Of a DNA stretch of 23,774 nucleotides, positions 13,918-21,048 are shown piece by piece. The stretch spans positions 1 to 23,774 of the forward strand of contig SKVL01000051.1 of NCBI GenBank assembly GCA_007129455.1. Reading direction: 5' to 3'. The stretch comes from Candidatus Campbelliibacteriota bacterium. GTDB taxonomy: Bacteria; Patescibacteriota; Minisyncoccia; Phycocordibacterales; CSBR16-193. A model generated the notes under the pieces. The model was given only the letters and a program-made list of their open reading frames with translations, had not been told where the DNA came from and did not search any database. The stretch's first letter is position 1, and each line of letters begins with the position of its first letter. The position numbers and the translations under genes are program-made.

Positions 13918-14715
13918 ATGAAAAAAAACAAACTCATACCTTTATCCATTCTTGTTGCGGGAGTTATAATTTCCGGCTCTATTCTGCAATCACGCGATTT
14001 TTCTTTCAATATCTTCGGAGGCAAAGGGGAACAGAAAGAAATAACGGACATTTCACCCGTGAGCCCAAATGAGCCTATACTCGGTAACCCCGAAGCTTCC
14101 GTAATCTTTATCGAGTACTCCGACACGGAGTGCCCTTTTTGTGTAGCATTTTCCAAAGAAAGGGAAAAAATAATGAGCCTCTACGGAGAAGAAGGCTCCA
14201 TTGCGTGGGTATACAGAAGTGTCTCTATTATGGGCAGTGTCTCTATGCAAAAAGCGATGGCACTTGAATGCGTGGCCGAAGAAAACAATGATTACAAATT
14301 TTGGAATTACTTGAGAGATATTCAAGACAAAAACATAATAAATCCGAACAATGAAGAAATTGATACGAGTTTACTTGTAAGCCCCCTTGAGCGTTTTGAC
14401 ATTCCCACCAAAGAAATCGTCAAGTGTATTGAAGAAAAAAGATATTCTAAAAAAATACGAGATAACATCAAAGAAGCGAAGGCGGTCGGAGCCGAGAAGA
14501 CACCTTTTATCGTAATACTTCTTCCGGAAAAAATTTCCATAATACAAGAAGAGGAGATAAAGATGTCGTTAAGAGAGATTCCCGCGAGTCTCTTCACGAT
14601 TCCTCCCGAAAAAGACAGATTGATTATAAACGGAGCCGTCCCAGCCCTAAACATCGCGGAAATAATTGAAATAATTCTTCCCCCTAAAGACGTCCCGAGT
14701 CAACTACCTTTTTAA
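13918..14715 (+). CDS. DsbA-like thioredoxin-fold protein, membrane-anchored
   Basis: A 265-residue exported protein. An N-terminal hydrophobic helix (6-23, LIPLSILVAGVIISGSIL) acts as signal anchor; there is no lipobox Cys. The thioredoxin fold starts near residue 60 (VIFIEYSDTECPFC) with active site C72-P-F-C75 and cis-proline P196 in EKTPFIVI. The helical insertion lies between. CPFC is a DsbA-type motif, so thiol oxidation or isomerisation of secreted proteins is expected. The redox partner (DsbB or VKOR) is not in the window. It is the last gene of hisS-exonuclease-this, and its stop is six bases from the stop of the opposite helicase gene, with no terminator between. Confidence 0.88.
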   Translation: MKKNKLIPLSILVAGVIISGSILQSRDFSFNIFGGKGEQKEITDISPVSPNEPILGNPEASVIFIEYSDTECPFCVAFSKEREKIMSLYGEEGSIAWVYRSVSIMGSVSMQKAMALECVAEENNDYKFWNYLRDIQDKNIINPNNEEIDTSLLVSPLERFDIPTKEIVKCIEEKRYSKKIRDNIKEAKAVGAEKTPFIVILLPEKISIIQEEEIKMSLREIPASLFTIPPEKDRLIINGAVPALNIAEIIEIILPPKDVPSQLPF

Positions 14716-14721
14716 TAAGCT

Positions 14722-17700
14722 TTAAATAATCACACCCGAGTTAAGCTCCTTTCTCATAAGACAGAATTTGCATTTGGGATCACCACAATCTTTATCCCAA
14801 AAAGACAATCTGTAAACTTCCTCGGCCATCTGTGCAATCAGACCTTTTAGGTCTTCAACTTCTTCTTCAGAAATGAAAAAAGACTCTTTCTTGTGTTTAC
14901 CCGCTTTATTGGGTTCAATGAAATCAATCACCCCCTCGGTCATCTCTCCCATCAAATCGAAAGAGCTGTCAACAAGAAGTTTGTAGAAAACCAGCTGTCG
15001 CTTTATTTCACCATCCGAGTTTTTTGTCTTGCCTTCGATAAAACCCCTGCTTTTGGGCTCACCCGTCTTGTAATCAATAACAACTCTGCTTCCTGCCCCC
15101 TCAATCTTATCAAGTTTACCGACAATCGACAGGGGTTTGGGTAAAAAATCAAATTCCAACAATACGTCAACCACGTTTTTCTCCGTTTCTATATCTCTTT
15201 TCCATGTCCCGGCATACTTTTCATGATAACCCATCAGAGCTCTCTCTCCCCTCTCCAACAGTACCTGTTCATCCGCGTCCGGTATCGACTGGCGAGACAG
15301 CGAATCTTTAAATGATTCGAATAAAAAATTCTTGCCCGGATCTCCTTCATCTCGGTAACGGTTAAAAAACTCCTTAAGACTATCATGTATGGCAATCCCA
15401 AACCTCTGTGAAAGAGAGTACGTACGCGGAATTCGTACCAGGTTCACATAAAAATATTTCCAAGGACACTTGAAGTAAGCATTCAAAGCCGTAACCGATA
15501 AAGATTGGTCCAGAAAGATTCTTACGATATGATCTTTCTCGGCAATGGAAGGTCCCGTACTCGGAGCTGGTGTAAATAAAAGTTTTGCGACAGCCTTTTC
15601 GTCAAGCTCTTTCATCAGCTTTCTTTTCGCCTTTTTAACAAGGTCGGTTTTATTCATGTCTGTTATGAAAACAGAAGGCATCTGTTCCCTGCCATCATTG
15701 CGGAACCCGGACAGGCTGACGAAAACACTCTCACGAGCTCTTGTTAGCGAGACATAAAAAAGCCTTCTTTCATCTTCATTGTCTCCGCCCCTGGACAAAG
15801 CCGAGAGAGCGGAAGGGAGTCGAAAAAGATCCATACTGCGTTTGTTGCCCCATTTCTTGTCAACGGCATTGACAATAAAGACATAATCAAACTCACGACC
15901 TTTGGAGGCATGTGCCGTCATCAACTCCACTCGGTTGGCAAATTTTCCCTCGAAAACTCCAAAACTCAGTCCGTAAGACTCAACGGTCGAAAGATGGCCG
16001 GCGAAGTTCGAAAGAACTGATTCACCCGACTCTTCCGCAAGCCTGTCAGCCTCCTTGAAAAAGGACTTCATTTTGTTTAAAGCTACAGCGCTTTGCGGAG
16101 AGGCTAAAACTCCATCAAATATTCCGGATTCGTAAATTATTTTCTCCAAAACTCTTCGCGAGTCACCGTCTATAGCCTCCCCACTCCAATTTTTTATCAA
16201 CTTATAAGCATCTCTCAAAGAACGATAGTCGAAAACTCCCGCTTTTTTGATATTACTTTCTTTCTCCAACAAAAAACTCAAGGAAACCTTGTTAAAAGCG
16301 GCATAACGACTCATTCTAAAAACATCAATTATATTAACCCCCGCAATACCCGTATGCAAAGCTCTGAAAACTTTTTCATCATCGGCGGGGTCGCAAGTCA
16401 CTTCAATCAATTTTATTACTTTTTTTATATGTACATCTCCCAAAATATCTTTATCCGACCTAACTACAAAGGGTACGCCCAACTTCTCAAGCATCAAAGA
16501 GAACGGCTTGACATCTTTATGTTCCCTGTATATAACAGCTATCTCCTCCGGAGAAACTCCTTTTTCAATCAGGTCAAGAATTTTTTCAGCAACCACGACA
16601 GATTCCTCCTCCGTGGACTCCGCTTCCAGTAAATCCAAAGCCTTCTTCTTCCTTCCTGAAAGAGCCTCAAGGGGTTTATGTACATTGATGTCAAAAGAAG
16701 TTCCTTCTTCAATCAGTTTTTGTGAAACATCAAGTATCGTTTGTTGAGAACGATAGTTGCCAGTTAGATATATTACCTTTATATCGTCATAGAGATTCTT
16801 GAAATACATGAAGTTATCCAAAGAAGCACCTTGGAAACGAAAAATAGCTTGTTTTTCATCTCCGACGATAAACACATTGGGGTTTTTATGAAAAGAAGAC
16901 AGCTCCTTAATAACTCTGTTTTGAGCGGCGTTAACATCTTGGTGCTCATCCGCTAAAATGTAATGATTTTCCTCTTGGATAATCATGGAAAACTCCTTAT
17001 CGTCTTCAAGTTTTTTCACCGCTTCCAAAATCATATCCTCATAATCATAAAGACGGCTTTCTTTCAAACTTTCTTGATATTTTTTGAAGACGGTGGAAAG
17101 CTCTTTGTTTTTTTCAATATTCCTTTTGTTTTTAAGATGTTCCCCCTTCATGGCACCCGCAAACTTACCTTTGGTATGATAAAGATCATCACGTTTTTCA
17201 AACATTCTTTCCTCTTCAAAGACGATATCCGAAAAAGAATCGGGTTCGATTCCTTCTCTTTTGAGGGAGCTTAGGGATTTAACTATCTCTCGCACATAAT
17301 GAAAAGGACTTCCTGACGGTTTTATGTATGTAAATTTACCTTCCGAAAGTATGTTTTCAATAATAGCTATTTTCCGCGAATCGGAGATATGCTTTGCACC
17401 CACAACCGTTGGAAAGTACTCCGGAAAATCATTTATTAAGCTGTTACAAAAGCCATGAAAAGTGCTTATCTTAACTTTGTGAGCATCGGAACCTATTATC
17501 CCCACCAAGGCTTTACGCATTGAAATAACTCCGCTTTCAGTAAATGTTAAGGCCAAAATATTTTCCGGGGCGGTGTCAGTACGTGCCAAGATGGAAGCTA
17601 TTCGCATTACCAATACAGTGGTCTTACCCGTCCCCGGTCCAGCCACAACCATTACGGGGCCTTCTATGGAATCAACCGCCTCTTTTTGCAACTTGTTCAA

Positions 17701-17742
17701 CTCCTTATAGCGCTTCTTAAAGATTTCGTTAAAATCCGTCAT
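14722..17742 (-). CDS. UvrD/AddA-type helicase fused to an Fe-S PD-(D/E)XK nuclease
   Basis: A 1006-residue superfamily 1A helicase-nuclease. Helicase motifs: Walker A GPGTGKT (35-41), Walker B LADEHQD (263-269), motif III VGDEKQAIFRFQG (293-305), motif IV TGNYRS (327-332), motif V TAHASKGREFDYVF (609-622) and motif VI LFYVSLTRARES (661-672). The C-terminal nuclease has H786 (GIAIHDSL), D878 (KLDKIE), D890-Y-K892 (VIDYKTGE) and Q916. Cysteines C759 (KCPWKYFY) plus C986-x4-C991-x2-C994 match the Fe-S cluster set of AddB/Cas4-type nucleases. So one chain holds both the motor and the nuclease; the family unwinds and trims DNA ends in recombination repair. The start at ATG 17742 has TATACT at leaderless distance; the TTG/ATG-like extension to 17781 would sit on that promoter. 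Confidence 0.93.
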   Translation of the reverse strand: MTDFNEIFKKRYKELNKLQKEAVDSIEGPVMVVAGPGTGKTTVLVMRIASILARTDTAPENILALTFTESGVISMRKALVGIIGSDAHKVKISTFHGFCNSLINDFPEYFPTVVGAKHISDSRKIAIIENILSEGKFTYIKPSGSPFHYVREIVKSLSSLKREGIEPDSFSDIVFEEERMFEKRDDLYHTKGKFAGAMKGEHLKNKRNIEKNKELSTVFKKYQESLKESRLYDYEDMILEAVKKLEDDKEFSMIIQEENHYILADEHQDVNAAQNRVIKELSSFHKNPNVFIVGDEKQAIFRFQGASLDNFMYFKNLYDDIKVIYLTGNYRSQQTILDVSQKLIEEGTSFDINVHKPLEALSGRKKKALDLLEAESTEEESVVVAEKILDLIEKGVSPEEIAVIYREHKDVKPFSLMLEKLGVPFVVRSDKDILGDVHIKKVIKLIEVTCDPADDEKVFRALHTGIAGVNIIDVFRMSRYAAFNKVSLSFLLEKESNIKKAGVFDYRSLRDAYKLIKNWSGEAIDGDSRRVLEKIIYESGIFDGVLASPQSAVALNKMKSFFKEADRLAEESGESVLSNFAGHLSTVESYGLSFGVFEGKFANRVELMTAHASKGREFDYVFIVNAVDKKWGNKRSMDLFRLPSALSALSRGGDNEDERRLFYVSLTRARESVFVSLSGFRNDGREQMPSVFITDMNKTDLVKKAKRKLMKELDEKAVAKLLFTPAPSTGPSIAEKDHIVRIFLDQSLSVTALNAYFKCPWKYFYVNLVRIPRTYSLSQRFGIAIHDSLKEFFNRYRDEGDPGKNFLFESFKDSLSRQSIPDADEQVLLERGERALMGYHEKYAGTWKRDIETEKNVVDVLLEFDFLPKPLSIVGKLDKIEGAGSRVVIDYKTGEPKSRGFIEGKTKNSDGEIKRQLVFYKLLVDSSFDLMGEMTEGVIDFIEPNKAGKHKKESFFISEEEVEDLKGLIAQMAEEVYRLSFWDKDCGDPKCKFCLMRKELNSGVII

Positions 17743-17750
17743 TATAAAAC

Positions 17751-17756
17751 AGTATA
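17751..17756 (-). promoter_or_regulatory. -10 box of the helicase gene (leaderless)
   Basis: Minus strand TATACT (17756-17751) ends eight bases before ATG 17742. A weak -35 (TTCAGG, 17778-17773) is at 16 bp. Confidence 0.5.
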
Positions 17757-17786
17757 ACCCAAAAAAGGTCGTCCTGAACATACATT

Positions 17787-17817
17787 GAAAAAACGCCTTG
17801 GAATGAAGCGCTTTTTA
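17787..17817 (-). terminator. Probable terminator after rpoD
   Basis: Between rpoD (stop at 17843) and the helicase gene. Minus strand AAAAAGCGCTT pairs imperfectly with AAGGCGTTTTTT (A5/T5, CGC/GCG, TT/AA with single-base bulges), ending in a T6 run. The A/T arms make it near-symmetrical. Confidence 0.6.
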
Positions 17818-17842
17818 AGTTTGAATGTCTAAAAACCGATTT

Positions 17843-19219
17843 TTAATAGTAACTCTGAAGTCTTTCTATGTTCTTGTGCTGTCTAATTTTTTCATGCGCT
17901 TTGGCCTCTATCTGACGAATACGCTCACGAGTCACACCGAACTCCTGACCAACTTCTTCGAGGGTGTGAGTAATACTGTCAACCAAGCCGTGTCGCATTT
18001 CAAGTATTCGTCTTTCTTTCTCCGGTAGATCGTTCAAGATCTCTTTTATTTGATCGGAAATTATCCTTCGTGAAGTCGTCTGCTCGGGAGATAAGATCTT
18101 GTCATCTGCAATGAAACTCCCCAGCGTTGACTTGCCGTCATCATCGTCACCGACCGGACTCTCGAGAGAAACAGTGTTTTGGTCGATCTTTTCTATGTGG
18201 TGTACCTTTTCAACCTCGACATTCATCTCCGTCGCTATCTCTTCGGGCAACGGATCACGACCCAAATCTTGAGAAAGTCTCCTGACAACTTGCTTATACT
18301 TGGCAATGGTCTCAACCATGTGAACCGGCACTCTGATGGTACGAGACTGATCCGCTAAAGATCGAGTTATAGCCTGTCTTATCCACCAAGTGGCATATGT
18401 GGAAAATTTGTAGCCTTTTTTCCAATCAAATTTTTCAACCGCCTTGTACAGACCAAGATTCCCTTCTTGAATAAGGTCAAGAAGCGTAAGGTCGGGACTG
18501 CGACCCACATATTTTTTGGCGATGGAAACAACAAGCCTGAGGTTAGATTTCATCAAAATCATCTTGGCATCTTCATCGTCCTCTTCAATGCGCTTAGCCA
18601 ACTCTTTCTCCTGATCCGCATTTATCAAAGGATGTTGACCGATTTCCCTCAAATAAATCTGGATTGAATCATAGGATGCTTCCCCTCCTCTTCCTACTCT
18701 TTTTAGAAGCTCATTTTCTTCTTGAGGGTCATTTAAAAGATTTCCTCCTTCCAGAACATCAACGCCGGCAACACTGAGTTTTTCATAAAGCTTTTCGAGT
18801 AAAACTATGTTTTCTTCTATACTGGGGAAATATTTTAAGATCTCATCAAAACTAACAAAACCACGATTTCTACCTCTGGTTAAAATCTCTTCCATTTTTC
18901 CTTCAACCTCGCTCGGGGTGAGTTTGGGAGTCAACTTGAAAACGACCCCTCTCTTACTTTCCGCTCTTTTTTGATTTACAGAAACTGTTTTTTTTGCCAT
19001 TTTTTTGACAGGCTTTGTTTTTGTAGTCTTTTTACCGGTCAGTTTCTTTTTTGTTTTACTTTTGTCAACTCTCACGGCCTTAACTTTAGCACCCTTGGCG
19101 GAAGACGTCTTCGGCTTCCTCTTTCTCGTACTTTTAGAGACACGAGTTTTAACCACCTTCTTTTTAGAGGAGCTCAAAGGTCTTTTTGTTTGTTTTTTTG
19201 TTGTTTTCTTGGTTGCCAT
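17843..19219 (-). CDS. rpoD: Primary (housekeeping) RNA polymerase sigma factor
   Basis: A 458-residue sigma-70. Residues 1-90 are a strongly basic, low-complexity tail (repeats of TKK, KTK, SKS). Region 1.1 about 100-160, region 1.2 about 182-212, region 2 about 220-300 with QEGNLGLYKAVEKFDW and the -10 reader YATWWIRQAITRSLADQ (275-291), region 3 about 305-380, and region 4 with the helix-turn-helix LEEVGQEFGVTRERIRQIE (420-438) that reads the -35. All DNA-contact regions are present, so it should read TTGACA/TATAAT-like promoters, in line with those found here. The gene starts 30 bp after dnaG on the same strand; GGAAG lies nine bases before the ATG. No large non-conserved insert of the E. 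coli type is seen. Confidence 0.96.
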   Translation of the reverse strand: MATKKTTKKQTKRPLSSSKKKVVKTRVSKSTRKRKPKTSSAKGAKVKAVRVDKSKTKKKLTGKKTTKTKPVKKMAKKTVSVNQKRAESKRGVVFKLTPKLTPSEVEGKMEEILTRGRNRGFVSFDEILKYFPSIEENIVLLEKLYEKLSVAGVDVLEGGNLLNDPQEENELLKRVGRGGEASYDSIQIYLREIGQHPLINADQEKELAKRIEEDDEDAKMILMKSNLRLVVSIAKKYVGRSPDLTLLDLIQEGNLGLYKAVEKFDWKKGYKFSTYATWWIRQAITRSLADQSRTIRVPVHMVETIAKYKQVVRRLSQDLGRDPLPEEIATEMNVEVEKVHHIEKIDQNTVSLESPVGDDDDGKSTLGSFIADDKILSPEQTTSRRIISDQIKEILNDLPEKERRILEMRHGLVDSITHTLEEVGQEFGVTRERIRQIEAKAHEKIRQHKNIERLQSYY

Positions 19220-19249
19220 ATGTAAAAACTTCCAAATAAGTATTAAAAT

Positions 19250-21016
19250 TTACTCTGTAATATAACGAGCTTCCCCTTCACTTCTACTTGCACGAATATC
19301 GTGGAGTTCTCTTGAATACTGTTGGTATTCCGAAAGGGCCTCTTGATCTATGTCTTCGTTTTCATTAGTTTCTTTTATTTTCTTTTGCAAATCCTCTATC
19401 TTCTCCTCGAGTCTTGCTGTTTTAAACCGGAATACCAGTTCATCACTATAACTTACTACACCAGAAGTGTCAAGTATACCGTAACGGAGTTCCATTTCGG
19501 CAGTCTCACTACCTCCCTCCATTTCTTCTTCTCTTTTGGATATTTTTTCCGCGAAATCGGGATCGACGGAATCGATTTGAGACCTTAAGAGGCCCGCGGA
19601 GTACACGGCCTGAGATGAATTTTCGAGCCACCTCAGCAAGACGGCAGCCAAATTGGTTATCTTTTCAACCCTTGGAACATCCGATCTGTCGAGTAAGTGA
19701 TCAATCTCCTTAAAATCCCGACGGTCTGTATGAGTGGTCCGTTCTGTTAAATTTCGAGAGGAATACCTCTCGACATCGGCTCTCACATTCTCAAACGGGA
19801 TATTCAGTTCGTCGGCAATAATTCCGATAAAATAAGACTGATCCATTTCACTCTCAATAAGAGAAATCATCGGAAAAGTGAACTCGTGTATGGCATTGAT
19901 TCGTTTTCTCTTTTCGGAAAAAGTCTCTTTTATATAATTCAAGGTATGTAAAACCGCATGAGGTGCATCTGTTAAAATCCTTTTCCACTCGGACCTGTTC
20001 TCTCTTATACAGTCCGCGGGGTCTTTATCTTTGGGTAGACGAGCTATCTTAACATCCATACCTTCCTTGAAAGCCAAGGCGGCTGTTTTATATGCCGAAT
20101 GAATTCCCGCTTCATCAGAATCGAATGCCAACAGAATATTCTTGGCAAAACGTTTCAAACGCTTGATGTGTTCATCTGTAACCGAAGTACCCGACAATGC
20201 GACCGTATTCTCGACCCCGGCCTGTTGCGACATAATCATGTCGAACTGTCCTTCCACCAAAACCGCGTATCCCGTCCTCCTTATTGACCTGCCCGCTTTA
20301 TTCAAACCATACAAAACCTCGGATTTATTGAATATTTCCGTGTCCGGACTGTTCAGATACTTGGGCGCCTTATCAGTGGGATTCAAGGCCCTTCCGGAGA
20401 AGGCGATGATATTGTCGGAAGCGTCAAAGATGGGAAATATCAACCTGTCCCTGAAGGTGTCATAAGTCTTATTTTCTTTCATTTTTATCAAACCAGCTTC
20501 TTTCATATCGGTTTCCGTAACTCCTCCTCCAAGAAGATTTTCATAAAGAGCCCTCCACTGTGCGGGGGCATATCCAAGCCTCCATTCCTTTTGCGTTTTC
20601 TCAAGAACTCCCCGCTCTCTCAGGTACTTTAAAGCGTTTTTTGAATTAATCAGACTTTCTTCAAAGAACTCCGTCGCTTTCTCGGTTGCAACAAACAACC
20701 TGTCTCTTTTTTTCTTAAAAGCGCCATCGCCTCTTTCTTTAATCTCAACACCGGCCCTACTCCCGAGCAATCGTAAGGCCCCCTTAAAATCCAAACCTTC
20801 GAACTCTTGAACGAAAGAAAAAACATCTCCCGAAGCACCACAACCGAAGCAGCGGTATGTTCCCCTATCGGGTGTGACAATAAAGGAAGGTGTTTTTTCT
20901 TTATGGAATGGGCAGTTAGCTTTGTAGTACGAGCCTGCGGGTTTCAAATCGACATACTCACCTACTACATCTGCTATGTTAAGAAGTTCTTTTATACGCT
21001 CTACGTCTGAAGACAT
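19250..21016 (-). CDS. dnaG: DNA primase
   Basis: A 588-residue primase that lays RNA primers at the replication fork. Zinc-binding domain C35-x2-H38 ... C56-x2-C59 (CHC2 type, with CPFHKEKTPSF). The catalytic core includes YLRERG, then the TOPRIM domain with E255 (LVEGQFD) and D299/D301 (AFDSDEAG) as metal ligands and KDPAD (331-335). Residues from about 430 form the C-terminal helicase-binding part, with a coiled coil at 535-575. Start: ATG at 21016 puts the zinc finger at the normal distance; an upstream frame to 21142 runs into rpoC. It begins 31 bp after rpoC and is followed 30 bp later by rpoD, so rpoC-dnaG-rpoD look co-transcribed. Confidence 0.96.
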   Translation of the reverse strand: MSSDVERIKELLNIADVVGEYVDLKPAGSYYKANCPFHKEKTPSFIVTPDRGTYRCFGCGASGDVFSFVQEFEGLDFKGALRLLGSRAGVEIKERGDGAFKKKRDRLFVATEKATEFFEESLINSKNALKYLRERGVLEKTQKEWRLGYAPAQWRALYENLLGGGVTETDMKEAGLIKMKENKTYDTFRDRLIFPIFDASDNIIAFSGRALNPTDKAPKYLNSPDTEIFNKSEVLYGLNKAGRSIRRTGYAVLVEGQFDMIMSQQAGVENTVALSGTSVTDEHIKRLKRFAKNILLAFDSDEAGIHSAYKTAALAFKEGMDVKIARLPKDKDPADCIRENRSEWKRILTDAPHAVLHTLNYIKETFSEKRKRINAIHEFTFPMISLIESEMDQSYFIGIIADELNIPFENVRADVERYSSRNLTERTTHTDRRDFKEIDHLLDRSDVPRVEKITNLAAVLLRWLENSSQAVYSAGLLRSQIDSVDPDFAEKISKREEEMEGGSETAEMELRYGILDTSGVVSYSDELVFRFKTARLEEKIEDLQKKIKETNENEDIDQEALSEYQQYSRELHDIRASRSEGEARYITE

Positions 21017-21025
21017 AAAATTTAT

Positions 21026-21048
21026 GTAACGTTTGAAAAATACGTTAC
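21026..21048 (-). repeat. Inverted repeat at the rpoC-dnaG junction
   Basis: GTAACGT (21026-21032) and ACGTTAC (21042-21048), 9-base loop, perfect 7-bp stem. It begins at the rpoC stop codon and ends nine bases before the dnaG ATG. On the minus strand the sequence after it is ATAAATTTT. It could be an RNA hairpin for partial termination, processing or dnaG translation control. Confidence 0.5.
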
